From: JAGNZR01 sp051646055
GTDB taxonomy: Bacteria > Fusobacteriota > Fusobacteriia > Fusobacteriales > Fusobacteriaceae
NCBI GenBank assembly: GCA_051646055.1
Contig: JBOFCM010000147.1
Location: forward strand, 1 to 30,149
Direction: 5' to 3'
Length of the DNA stretch: 30,149 nucleotides
Below, piece after piece: positions 14,637 to 22,399 of this stretch; positions within the stretch are counted from its first letter, which is position 1; every line of letters starts with the position of its first letter. Both the position numbers and the translations under genes were made by a program. Below the pieces are notes generated by a model. That model was not told the origin of the DNA and made no database searches. It saw nothing but the letters and a program-made list of their open reading frames with translations.

Positions 14637-16325
14637 ATGAAATTTTCTCAATATCAATATACTCGCCCAAATTATGAAGAGGACCGTAAAAATTTTCTTG
14701 GGATAATCGAAGAGATTAAAAACTCTCAATCTTTAGATGAGCAATTCCAGAAAATTCAGGATGCACATGTTCTAAGAGGACATATTCAGACTGCTATGAC
14801 TCTTTCAAGTATTCGTTATACAATTAATACCGAAGATAAATTTTATAAAGATGAAAAAACTTACTGGGATAAAACTATTCCCTTGTATGAAGAGATATTT
14901 TTTATTTATAATAAAACTCTTTTGGAATCTCCCTTCAAAAAAGAGTTAGAGGAACGTTTGAGTAAACAGTTTTTCAGATTGGCTCAACTAAATATAAAAT
15001 CTTTCTCTCCTGAAGTTATACCTGAACTTCAGGAAGAAAATAATCTTATCACCCAATACATAGAGTTAATAGCTTCAGCAAAAATTAAATTTATGGGAAG
15101 AGAACTAAACATTTCAGGTTTGACACCATATACCCTTTCCCATGATAGAGAATTGAGGAAAATGGCTAATGATATCAAGTACGATTTTTTTAAAGAAAAA
15201 GAGAATGAGATAGATGAAATTTTTGAAAAACTAGTAAAAATTCGTGATAAAATAGCTAAAAAGCTTGGTTTCAAAAATTTTGTAGAGTTGGGGTATGCTC
15301 GAATGAGAAGAACAGATTATAATCCTGAAATGGTAGAAAATTTCAGAAATCAAGTACAGAAATATATAGTTCCCCTTGCCTCAGAACTCTATGAGAAGCA
15401 GAGAAAACGATTGGAACTGGATGAACTGAAGCACTACGATGAAAAATTTGAATTTTCTGATGGAAACGCAATACCTAAAGGAGACAGTAATTGGATATTG
15501 GAAAATGCAAAAAAAATGTATGATGAACTTTCTCCCGAAACTTCAGAATTTTTTTCCTATATGATAGATCATGAGCTTATGGATTTAGTTACGAAAAAAG
15601 GTAAATCTGCTGGAGGATACTGTACATACATATGGGACTATGGTTCTCCATTTATATTTGCAAATTTCAATGGAACTTCAGGAGATATAGATGTTATGAC
15701 TCATGAAGCCGGGCATGCCTTCCAAGTCTATCTTTCTAGATGGGTAGGGATTCCTGGTCTTAATTGTACCTATGAGAGTGCAGAGGTACACTCTATGAGT
15801 ATGGAATTTTTTACTTGGCCTTGGATGGAACTTTTCTTTAAAGAGGACACAGCAAAATATAAGTTTACACATCTGGGAGGAGCTATCAAGTTTATACCTT
15901 ACGGAGTAACAGTAGATGCTTTTCAGCATTTTATATATGAAAATCCCGATGCTACACAGTCAGAGAGGAAAAGTGCATGGAGAGAACTGGAGAAAAAGTA
16001 TCTTCCACATAAAAATTATTCTGAATCTGATTTTCTAGAAAGAGGTGGCTGGTGGTTCCAGCAGGCACATATATTCAAGGTTCCATTTTATTATATAGAT
16101 TATACTCTAGCTCAGATCTGTGCACTGCAATTTTGGAAAAATATGAAAGATGATAGAGAAGGAGCATGGCAAGACTATATAAATGTTTCCAATGTAGGAG
16201 GGACTTGTTCTTTTCTTGAGCTCCTGGAGAGAGGTAATATCGTATCACCTTTTTTAGATGAATGTGTACCTTCTGTGATTGAAGAAATTCGAAAAGAGTT
16301 AGAAATTTTAGGAAAGAATTTTTAA
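14637..16325 (+). CDS. M3-family oligoendopeptidase (PepF type), zinc metallopeptidase
   Basis: A cytoplasmic peptidase that cuts short peptides, probably recycling peptides taken up as nutrients. The zinc site HEAGH is at residues 356-360 in VMTHEAGHAFQ, and the third ligand is Glu383 in SAEVHSMSMEF, the usual arrangement in M3. A long helical N-terminal region (1-200) with KNFVELGYARMRRTDY precedes the catalytic domain, and the C-terminus has GGWWFQQAHIFKVPFYYIDYTLAQ, a block found near the substrate site of oligoendopeptidase F. 562 residues fits the shorter M3B group. There is no signal peptide. It is a single gene with its own promoter and terminator. Confidence 0.92.
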   Translation: MKFSQYQYTRPNYEEDRKNFLGIIEEIKNSQSLDEQFQKIQDAHVLRGHIQTAMTLSSIRYTINTEDKFYKDEKTYWDKTIPLYEEIFFIYNKTLLESPFKKELEERLSKQFFRLAQLNIKSFSPEVIPELQEENNLITQYIELIASAKIKFMGRELNISGLTPYTLSHDRELRKMANDIKYDFFKEKENEIDEIFEKLVKIRDKIAKKLGFKNFVELGYARMRRTDYNPEMVENFRNQVQKYIVPLASELYEKQRKRLELDELKHYDEKFEFSDGNAIPKGDSNWILENAKKMYDELSPETSEFFSYMIDHELMDLVTKKGKSAGGYCTYIWDYGSPFIFANFNGTSGDIDVMTHEAGHAFQVYLSRWVGIPGLNCTYESAEVHSMSMEFFTWPWMELFFKEDTAKYKFTHLGGAIKFIPYGVTVDAFQHFIYENPDATQSERKSAWRELEKKYLPHKNYSESDFLERGGWWFQQAHIFKVPFYYIDYTLAQICALQFWKNMKDDREGAWQDYINVSNVGGTCSFLELLERGNIVSPFLDECVPSVIEEIRKELEILGKNF

Positions 16326-16364
16326 AAAAGGGGAGTTCTGAATTTGTTGGAACTCCCCTTTTTT
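16324..16364. terminator. Bidirectional terminator between the oligopeptidase gene and the small membrane protein gene
   Basis: AAAAAGGGGAGTTC with GAACTCCCCTTTTT, an 11-nt loop, and T/A tails on both sides. It serves convergent genes ending at 16325 and 16372. Confidence 0.9.
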
Positions 16365-16371
16365 ATATGTT

Positions 16372-16623
16372 TTAATTTTTTGTTTTCTCAATCACTGGAG
16401 CATTGGTTTTTATTTCGGGAACTTCTAGTTCTCCGAAGAAAAAGTTAGCCAGAAGAACAAGAATAGTTCCTATTGTAAGGGAAGTTATAATTTGTCTGAT
16501 TACCTTTGTAAACATGGTATGCTTCCACATAAAATAGAGCCCCAGGGGAGCAGTCCATATGAAGAAAAACATAAGTAAAACAAACCAAGGCTGTGCAGTA
16601 AAAGTATTTTTTTTATTATCCAT
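16372..16623 (-). CDS. Small two-helix membrane protein, unknown function
   Basis: 83 residues. Two hydrophobic segments, about 13-33 (WFVLLMFFFIWTAPLGLYFMW) and 41-64 (VIRQIITSLTIGTILVLLAN), are joined by a short basic loop KHTMFTK. A soluble N-terminal tail and an acidic, then Lys-rich C-tail complete it. Both tails are probably on the same side. A strong GGAGG precedes the ATG. It is 11 bp downstream of the siroheme reductase-like gene and last in that operon, so a role with the redox protein (membrane docking or transport) is possible but unproved. Confidence 0.75.
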   Translation of the reverse strand: MDNKKNTFTAQPWFVLLMFFFIWTAPLGLYFMWKHTMFTKVIRQIITSLTIGTILVLLANFFFGELEVPEIKTNAPVIEKTKN

Positions 16624-16634
16624 AAATCCTCCGA

Positions 16635-17345
16635 TTAAATATTTTTTAGTATCTCTTTGGCTACGGTTTCTACTCCCAACCTTGCTACCATTTTAGGAAA
16701 TCGTTCTCCAGGTTCCCCGCTGTTTTTGTAAAAGTGTATGGCATTATCCACAATTTTTTCTGCCTGCTGGAGAGTATAGATTCCTTCCAACTCAGTTCCA
16801 GTACTTTGGGAAATTCCGTTCATTCCTCCTATAAAAACTGCAACCATATCTTTTTTTCTGCCTGCAATTCCAATATCGGAAATCTGAGGTTTAGGACAGC
16901 TGTTTCTACATCCCGCTATAGTGATTCTGAATTTGTTAGGAAGAGGTGTATCATAATATTTTTTATAGAATTTTTCGGTAAAATCTCTTGTAAGTTCCTC
17001 GGTATTGATGAGTCCGAATCTGCAGACATCACCCTTACATGTATGGATAGATCTAACACGCCGACCTGTTCCTCCCACAATGAGGTTGCTCTCTAAAAGC
17101 TCTTTTTTGACAGACTCTATATCCTCATATTTAATAAAAGGAATCTCTACATCCAGCCTCTGGGTGAGGGAAAAATATCCTCTTCCATAACGCTGAGCTA
17201 TATCTCCCAGTTTGTCCGATATATCCTTAGTTACTTTTCCTGCTGGAAGGACAACCCTTACAGCAAAAGACTCTCCATCCTTAAGAATAAGAAAGCCCTG
17301 ACCTCTTAAACTGTTTTGGATTTCAACTGTTAAATCTTCTCTCAT
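16635..17345 (-). CDS. Small sulfite/nitrite reductase-like siroheme [4Fe-4S] protein
   Basis: 236 residues with one ferredoxin-like half-domain (residues 10-75, ending GYFSLTQRLDVEIPF) and the siroheme/4Fe-4S domain. The cluster cysteines are visible as Cys103-x4-Cys108 in HTCKGDVCRFG and Cys146-x3-Cys150 in AGCRNSCPKPQ. The family includes low-molecular-weight assimilatory-type sulfite reductases and reductase-like proteins of anaerobes, about half the length of classic NirA/CysI. It could reduce sulfite or nitrite, and sequence alone does not decide. It lies 29 bp downstream of a C-S lyase gene, which leans toward sulfur metabolism. No partner flavoprotein is encoded nearby. Confidence 0.82.
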   Translation of the reverse strand: MREDLTVEIQNSLRGQGFLILKDGESFAVRVVLPAGKVTKDISDKLGDIAQRYGRGYFSLTQRLDVEIPFIKYEDIESVKKELLESNLIVGGTGRRVRSIHTCKGDVCRFGLINTEELTRDFTEKFYKKYYDTPLPNKFRITIAGCRNSCPKPQISDIGIAGRKKDMVAVFIGGMNGISQSTGTELEGIYTLQQAEKIVDNAIHFYKNSGEPGERFPKMVARLGVETVAKEILKNI

Positions 17346-17374
17346 AGTTCACTCCTTTGAATAAATTTGAAATT

Positions 17375-18565
17375 TTAATTTTTAAGTGCAGAAGCTATCC
17401 TTTCTAAACTTTCCTGAAGAAGAGCCCTCGGACAGGCAAAATTCAGCCTGATAAAACCTTTGCCTGAATCTCCAAAAATTTCTCCTCCGTCTATAACGAC
17501 TTTAGCTTCTTTTTCTAATTTGTGTTTTATAATCTCTTCCGGAAAATTTAAGCCTCTTAAATCTATCCATGCCAGGTATGTTGACTGGAGTTCTCGAAGT
17601 TCTACTGCAGGAAGATTTTTTTTCAAGAACTCTTTCATAAATAGATAGTTTTTTTCTAAATATTCGATAAGCTGATTTAGCCATTCTTCACCCTCTGGAG
17701 AGTAGGCTGCTTCTGTAGCCACTATTCCGAAAAGGTTGGGAAAAGGTTTTTCACCCCATGTGAGTAGCTCTGACACCATCTTGTCCCTTTTAGATGAATC
17801 AGGTATAACTATATGGGCAGTTTTTAGAGCTGCCAGATTAAAAGATTTGCTCATGGAGGTACAGATTATTGTATTTTTTAGAGCTTTCTCACCCAGTGTT
17901 CCAAGACTTGTAAATCTATTTTGGAAAAGTATTAGATCGCTGTGTATCTCATCAGAGATAAGGGTAACTCCGTTATTGGCACAGATATCCGATATTTTTT
18001 TCAGTTCCTCCTCTGTCCAGACTCTACCCACAGGGTTGTGAGGATTGCATATAATCATAAGGGTATTTTTAGGATTTTTTGCTAACTCTTCTAACTCAGG
18101 AAAGTTTATGTGATAGGTGCCGTCTATATCTAGTAATCTGTTGTCCACCAAAGTTCTCCCATTGTTCAGTATACAATGTCTGAACTGGGGATATACAGGA
18201 GTCTGAATAATTATTCCCTCACCTGGCAAAGTGAGAGATCTTACTGCTAGATTAAGTGCAGTAACAACTCCATTCAGAGTAAGGAGCCAATCTTTTTCTA
18301 GCTGGAATCCCCTTCTTTTGCTGTTCCAGTAATTTATGGCTTGAAAATAGTTTGAATCGTCCATGCTGTAGCCGAAAACACCATGTTTTACTCTTTCCAA
18401 AAGTTTTTCAGTGACAATATTAGGAGCTTTGAAATCCATATCAGCCACCCACATAGGAATACTTTTTTCGTCAGCATAGTCAGCCATCTCATACATACCT
18501 TCCAGAGACCATTTTCTGGAATAGGTTCCCCTTCTATCAATCGGTTCATCAAAATTATATCTCAT
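17375..18565 (-). CDS. MalY/PatB-family PLP aminotransferase, probable cystathionine beta-lyase
   Basis: A fold-type I PLP enzyme of the MalY/PatB group, which mostly cleaves C-S bonds of cystathionine or cysteine, giving pyruvate, ammonia and a thiol or sulfide. Hallmarks are FDEPIDRRGTYSRKW at the start, the MWVADMDF block (38-45), QTPVYPQF (121-128), CNPHNPVGR (173-181), SDEIHSDL with the PLP-contacting Asp (204-211) and the Schiff-base Lys240 in SMSKSFN. 396 residues is typical. GGAGG precedes ATG 18565. It is in an operon with the small acidic protein (8 bp upstream) and the siroheme reductase-like gene downstream, consistent with H2S/methionine metabolism. Confidence 0.88.
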   Translation of the reverse strand: MRYNFDEPIDRRGTYSRKWSLEGMYEMADYADEKSIPMWVADMDFKAPNIVTEKLLERVKHGVFGYSMDDSNYFQAINYWNSKRRGFQLEKDWLLTLNGVVTALNLAVRSLTLPGEGIIIQTPVYPQFRHCILNNGRTLVDNRLLDIDGTYHINFPELEELAKNPKNTLMIICNPHNPVGRVWTEEELKKISDICANNGVTLISDEIHSDLILFQNRFTSLGTLGEKALKNTIICTSMSKSFNLAALKTAHIVIPDSSKRDKMVSELLTWGEKPFPNLFGIVATEAAYSPEGEEWLNQLIEYLEKNYLFMKEFLKKNLPAVELRELQSTYLAWIDLRGLNFPEEIIKHKLEKEAKVVIDGGEIFGDSGKGFIRLNFACPRALLQESLERIASALKN

Positions 18566-18573
18566 GAATCCTC

Positions 18574-18957
18574 CTATCTTTTTTTCATAAATTTCTGAAA
18601 ATGGTTTTCGTTGCTGTTTTTAATTTCTTTTTTTATCTCTTTCTCATCTATTCTGTTTTTCTTCTCAGAATTTATTCCCAGAATTTTTTCTCTGACTTTA
18701 TCTCTGTCTGAATCCTCACCTATATTAAATTCTTCATAGGCGATATCATCGTCATCATCATCATAGACAGTAACTTCTAGGAAATCATTTTTCTTGGTTT
18801 TTATGAGATTAAAATCTTTTATATTTCTGATAACATATTCGTCAGCTTCATCGCTAGTCTTGTTGAGGACTACCAGCTCTCCGTTGTTTTTCTTAGCCAG
18901 TTTAATATAAAATTCCAGAATCTCTGTCAATGTTCCACGACTTACATTATATGCCAT
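18574..18957 (-). CDS. Small acidic/charged protein of unknown function
   Basis: 127 residues, soluble. Residues 1-60 look like a compact alpha/beta domain (MAYNVSRGTLTEILEFYIKL helix, GELVVLNKT strand, DEYVIRNIKDF). A run of six Asp at 66-71 follows, and then a long, highly charged, probably helical or disordered tail rich in Lys/Glu/Asn. AAAGGAG precedes the ATG. It is first in the operon with the C-S lyase and reductase-like genes. No family was recognised and no catalytic motif is visible. Confidence 0.72.
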   Translation of the reverse strand: MAYNVSRGTLTEILEFYIKLAKKNNGELVVLNKTSDEADEYVIRNIKDFNLIKTKKNDFLEVTVYDDDDDDIAYEEFNIGEDSDRDKVREKILGINSEKKNRIDEKEIKKEIKNSNENHFQKFMKKR

Positions 18958-18991
18958 AATTAACTCCTTTTGAAATTTTTTAACTCTCTTA

Positions 18992-19000
18992 ATTATAACA
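18992..19000 (-). promoter_or_regulatory. Extended -10 promoter for the C-S lyase operon
   Basis: Minus strand TGTTATAAT (19000 to 18992), an extended -10, about 35 bp upstream of ATG 18957. The -35 region is weak. The malic enzyme terminator just upstream makes an independent promoter likely. Confidence 0.5.
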
Positions 19001-19021
19001 GATGAATCGGAAAAATAGAAA

Positions 19022-19052
19022 TAAAAAAGGAGAAGATTTCTCTTCTCCCTTT
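19022..19052 (-). terminator. Terminator of the crr-fumarase-malic enzyme operon
   Basis: On the minus strand, AAAGGGAGAAGA, a short GAAA-containing loop, TCTTCTCC and a T run. It begins 7 bases after the malic enzyme stop. Confidence 0.85.
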
Positions 19053-19058
19053 ACAGAA

Positions 19059-20234
19059 CTATCTGCAAAGATTTTGTTCTTTGGCAATTCTCTCAACTTC
19101 CATTGCAACAGCTTCTGCAACTCTGTCATCAAATGGATTTGGAATGATATATTCTGGTGTAAGTTCTTCCTCTTTAAGAAGTCCAGCAATAGCTCTTGCT
19201 GCTGCCATCTTCATCTCTTCAGAGATTTTCTTAGATCCAGCTCTAAGTGCTCCTTTAAATAATCCAGGGAAAGCAAGAACGTTGTTAACTTGATTAGGAT
19301 AATCAGATCTTCCAGTTCCTACAATTTTAGCTCCAGCTTCCAGAGCAAGCTCAGGCATAATTTCAGGAGTAGGGTTTGCCATGGCAAAAATCAGAGGATC
19401 TTTGTTCATAGTTTTAACCATTTCAGGAGTAAGAGCTCCAGCAACAGAAACTCCTACAAAAATATCTGCTCCTACCATGGCAGTAGCTAGGTCTCCCTTG
19501 ATATCATTTGGATTCGTAATTTCAGCTAACTCTTTTTTAGAGAAGTCATAAGATTCCATCTCTGATTTTCTGATGATTCCCTTTCTGTCTAGGATAAGGA
19601 TCTCTCCTACTCCTAAATCTCTGATAAGTTTAGCAATAGAACTTCCTGCAGCTCCTGCACCGTTTATAACAACCTTTGCAGTGGAAAGATTTTTCTCTTT
19701 TAAAAGCTTGTAAGAATTGATAATAGCAGCAACTGTAACTATAGCTGTCCCGTGCTGATCATCGTGAAATACTGGAATATCCAGTTCTTCTTTCAGTCTT
19801 CTTTCAATTTCGATACATCTTGGTGCAGAGATATCCTCAAGATTGATTCCTCCGAATCCAGGAGCTATAAGTTTAACTGCTTTAATAATCTCTTCAGTAT
19901 CTTTAGTGTCTAAGCAGATTGGAAAAGCATCGACCCCTGCAAAATTTTTAAAAAGTATAGCTTTTCCCTCCATTACTGGAAGAGCGGCTTCAGGACCGAT
20001 ATCTCCAAGTCCAAGAACAGCAGTACCATCAGTAACAACAGCTACCATATTTCCTTTAGATGTGTATTTGTAAACATCGTTTACATTGGCTGCGATTCTG
20101 TTGCAAGGCTCAGCAACTCCTGGAGAGTAAGCAAGACTTAATTCCTCTTTGCTTGTAACTGGAACTTTTGATACAACTTCGATTTTTCCCTTGAATTTCT
20201 CATGTAATTTCAGTGACTCATCATAAACTGACAT
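19059..20234 (-). CDS. Malic enzyme (oxaloacetate-decarboxylating malate dehydrogenase)
   Basis: Oxidatively decarboxylates malate to pyruvate and CO2 with NAD or NADP. The short bacterial form (391 residues) is seen: catalytic Tyr36 in LAYSPGVAEPC, TDGTAVLGLGDIGP (68-81), Lys91 in EGKAILFK, metal-binding NLEDISAPRC (Glu133-Asp134) and FHDDQHGTA (Asp158-Asp159), and the dinucleotide fold GAGAAG (192-197). The residue after the second strand, LDRKG, has an Asp that leans toward NAD rather than NADP. GGGGG precedes ATG 20234. It lies 44 bp after the fumarase beta gene, so the operon encodes fumarate to malate to pyruvate. Confidence 0.93.
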   Translation of the reverse strand: MSVYDESLKLHEKFKGKIEVVSKVPVTSKEELSLAYSPGVAEPCNRIAANVNDVYKYTSKGNMVAVVTDGTAVLGLGDIGPEAALPVMEGKAILFKNFAGVDAFPICLDTKDTEEIIKAVKLIAPGFGGINLEDISAPRCIEIERRLKEELDIPVFHDDQHGTAIVTVAAIINSYKLLKEKNLSTAKVVINGAGAAGSSIAKLIRDLGVGEILILDRKGIIRKSEMESYDFSKKELAEITNPNDIKGDLATAMVGADIFVGVSVAGALTPEMVKTMNKDPLIFAMANPTPEIMPELALEAGAKIVGTGRSDYPNQVNNVLAFPGLFKGALRAGSKKISEEMKMAAARAIAGLLKEEELTPEYIIPNPFDDRVAEAVAMEVERIAKEQNLCR

Positions 20235-20278
20235 AAATCCCCCTAAATATTTTTATTTTAAATTATGGTACGAATCTT

Positions 20279-20830
20279 TTAATCTTCAATTTTCCATTTA
20301 GCTTGTCCCTCGGCATAAAGATCTCCACCATGGACATCATTTATTACGATAGCAGGAAAATCTTCCACATAAAGTTTTCTTATAGCTTCAGCTCCAAGGT
20401 CTTCATAGGCAATAAGCTCAACAGATTTAATTGTTTTTGCTATAAGAGCGGCAGCTCCCCCCACAGCAGCAAAATAAACTGCTTTATTTCTTAGAATAGC
20501 TTCTTTGACTCCAGTATCTCTTTTTCCTTTTCCTATCATCCCCTTAAGGCCTCTGTCCATAAGGGACGGAGCATAAGGGTCCATTCTATAAGAAGTTGTA
20601 GGGCCCGCACTTCCGATAACCTGTCCAGGTTTTGCAGGAGTAGGACCTACATAATATATAATCTGACCTTCTACATCAAAGGGAAGCTCTTTTCCCTCTT
20701 CGAGAAGTTTAACAAGTCTTGCATGGGCAGCATCACGTGCCGTATATATATATCCGGTGATAAGAACTGAATCTCCAGATTTTAATTTACTGATAGTTTC
20801 TTCTGTTAAAGGAGTAGTAATTTTTATCAT
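20279..20830 (-). CDS. Class I (Fe-S) fumarate hydratase beta subunit
   Basis: The C-terminal-type subunit of the heterodimeric, oxygen-sensitive fumarase. 183 residues with the family blocks GDSVLITGYIYTARDAAHARL (19-39), YYVGPTPAKPGQVIGSAGPTTS, a MDPYAP motif and KGMIGKGKRD, and YFAAVGGAAALIAKTIKSVE near residue 120. Its start ATG shares a base with the alpha stop (TAATG), which is typical for subunits made in equal amounts. L-tartrate dehydratase beta (TtdB) is the close relative; the malic enzyme next door favours fumarase. Confidence 0.9.
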   Translation of the reverse strand: MIKITTPLTEETISKLKSGDSVLITGYIYTARDAAHARLVKLLEEGKELPFDVEGQIIYYVGPTPAKPGQVIGSAGPTTSYRMDPYAPSLMDRGLKGMIGKGKRDTGVKEAILRNKAVYFAAVGGAAALIAKTIKSVELIAYEDLGAEAIRKLYVEDFPAIVINDVHGGDLYAEGQAKWKIED

Positions 20831-21672
20831 TACAGGATTACCTCCTTGTGTCTTGCAGCATGGCAGTTAAGATTTATTGCAACCGGTAAGGATGCTATAT
20901 GACAAGGATAGGTTTCAACTTTAACTGCAAGGGCAGTAGTTCTTCCTCCTAGTCCCAATGGTCCTATTCCAGTTTTATTTATCATCTGGAGAAGATCTTT
21001 TTCAAGCTGGGCATTTATGGAGTCCGGACTTGAGTCTGAAACCTCTCTCATAAGAGCTTCCTTAGCCATAAGAGCGGCTTTCTCAAAGCTTCCTCCAATA
21101 CCTACTCCTACAATAATTGGCGGACAAGGATTTCCACCGGCATTTTTAATAGTATCAACCACAAACTTTTTAACACCCTCTATTCCATCGGCAGGTCTCA
21201 GCATCTTGACAACGCTCATATTTTCAGAGCCACCGCCTTTAGGAGCGACGATTATCTTCACTTTATCTGATCCTGGAACAAGTTTAGTGTGTATAACTGC
21301 TGGAGTGTTATCCTTTGTGTTCACTCTGTCAAAAGGATGTCTGACTATAGATTTTCTTAGATAACCCTTGTCGTATCCACGTCTGATTCCCTCCTGAACC
21401 GAAGAATAGATATCTCCATCTATTTTAACTTCTGTTCCGATTTCCAGGAATACGACAACAAGACCAGTGTCCTGACACATAGGAACTGATTCGTTCATAG
21501 CAATCTCATCATTGGTGATAATCTGCTCAAGAACAGTCTTAGCAAGAGGAGATTCTTCCTTCGCGTGGAAATCTTTAATTGTGTTTAAAACATCTTTTCC
21601 AATATAGTAGTTAGCTTCTATACAAAGTCTTTCAACTTCCGAAGTAACCTTTTCTAAATCTAAATGCTTCAT
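20830..21672 (-). CDS. Class I (Fe-S) fumarate hydratase alpha subunit
   Basis: Carries the [4Fe-4S] cluster that activates fumarate/malate. The three expected cysteines are Cys66 in VPMCQDTG, Cys183 in GGNPCPPI and Cys270 in LNCHAARH. GGGSENMS (147-154) and GIGPLGLGGRTTA (235-247) are further signature stretches. 280 residues is the two-subunit type size. It starts 19 bp after crr in the same orientation and overlaps the beta gene by one base. The related tartrate dehydratase alpha is the main alternative. Confidence 0.92.
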   Translation of the reverse strand: MKHLDLEKVTSEVERLCIEANYYIGKDVLNTIKDFHAKEESPLAKTVLEQIITNDEIAMNESVPMCQDTGLVVVFLEIGTEVKIDGDIYSSVQEGIRRGYDKGYLRKSIVRHPFDRVNTKDNTPAVIHTKLVPGSDKVKIIVAPKGGGSENMSVVKMLRPADGIEGVKKFVVDTIKNAGGNPCPPIIVGVGIGGSFEKAALMAKEALMREVSDSSPDSINAQLEKDLLQMINKTGIGPLGLGGRTTALAVKVETYPCHIASLPVAINLNCHAARHKEVIL

Positions 21673-21691
21673 AATTCCTCCGCCCGATAAA

Positions 21692-22186
21692 TTATTTTAC
21701 GAGAACTCTCATAAGAAGATCTCCGTGCTTAACCTCTCCTGTAGCAACTATTTCAAGTTTTTCAACGATATCCATATTGTTGATTATAACAGGAGTGATG
21801 CTAGATTTAGCATTGGCTTTTATATATTCTAAATCATATTTAACAAGTTCCTCTCCAACCTTAACAGTGTCTCCAGGGGTAGCAACTCTTGTGAATCCCA
21901 TTCCTTTAAGGTTAACAGTATCGATACCGAAGTGCACGATCATCTCTAATCCATTAGGAGCTTCAAAACTTACAGCATGGTTAGTTTCGAAAATATCGAT
22001 ATCTCCCTCAATGATAGAGTAGATTGATCCTTCAGTTGGAACAATGGCACATCCGTCTCCAATCATTTTCTGTGCAAAAGCATCGTCTGGAGTTTCAGAT
22101 AAAGGTATAACCTTACCATTTAATGGTGAATAGATATTGTACCAGTTCTCCTCTTTCTTCTTTTTAAAAAAATCAAATAGTCCCAT
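21692..22186 (-). CDS. crr: PTS glucose-type IIA protein (IIA-Glc)
   Basis: A soluble phosphocarrier that takes phosphate from HPr and passes it to sugar IIB/IIC proteins; in enteric bacteria it also regulates other transporters and enzymes. The sequence resembles E. coli Crr throughout: MGLFDFFKKKK at the N-terminus (a short amphipathic segment that may touch the membrane), SPLNGKVIPLSETPDDAFAQ, TNHAVS with His70 and the phosphorylated His85 in MIVHFGIDTVNLKG, 15 residues apart as in E. coli, and TPVIINNMD. 164 residues. GGAGG precedes the ATG. It heads the operon with both fumarase subunits and malic enzyme, not a sugar permease. Confidence 0.93.
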   Translation of the reverse strand: MGLFDFFKKKKEENWYNIYSPLNGKVIPLSETPDDAFAQKMIGDGCAIVPTEGSIYSIIEGDIDIFETNHAVSFEAPNGLEMIVHFGIDTVNLKGMGFTRVATPGDTVKVGEELVKYDLEYIKANAKSSITPVIINNMDIVEKLEIVATGEVKHGDLLMRVLVK

Positions 22187-22273
22187 AAAAATCCTCCTAA
22201 AATATTGTGATGTATATATGTTATTTTTTCATATTTTCAGATTTAAATCAAGTGAAATATAGAAAAAATTATG

Positions 22274-22296
22274 AAGTATTTAATTTATCTATACTT
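22274..22296. repeat. Inverted repeat in the crr-clpB intergenic region (possible operator)
   Basis: AAGTAT (22274-22279) and ATACTT (22291-22296) are perfect inverted arms 11 bp apart, with imperfect outer extension (ATGA before, TCAT after). It lies between the divergent crr and clpB genes, in 213 bp of very AT-rich DNA that is otherwise without a recognised feature apart from the clpB promoter. Chance occurrence is possible. Confidence 0.35.
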
Positions 22297-22341
22297 TATT
22301 CATAAAAAATTAACTGACTTTAAGATTTGGAGATGAATTTA

Positions 22342-22350
22342 TGTTATAAT
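22342..22350 (+). promoter_or_regulatory. Extended -10 promoter for clpB
   Basis: TGTTATAAT, 50 bp upstream of ATG 22400. No good -35 is visible at 16-18 bp. No CIRCE (TTAGCACTC palindrome) or CtsR box was seen, so heat control, if any, uses another route. AGGAGG precedes the start. Confidence 0.5.
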
Positions 22351-22399
22351 TTTATTAGGAATAACCAAATTTACTTATTTATAAATTTAGGAGGAAAAT

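Noticed and set aside
21017..21364. 115-codon plus-strand frame opposite fumarase alpha
   Set aside because: Antisense shadow of a conserved enzyme, with Thr/Pro/Ser-rich composition produced by codon mirroring.
22187..22399. CIRCE or CtsR heat-shock operator upstream of clpB
   Set aside because: Neither the TTAGCACTC/GAGTGCTAA palindrome nor GGTCAAA direct repeats are present.
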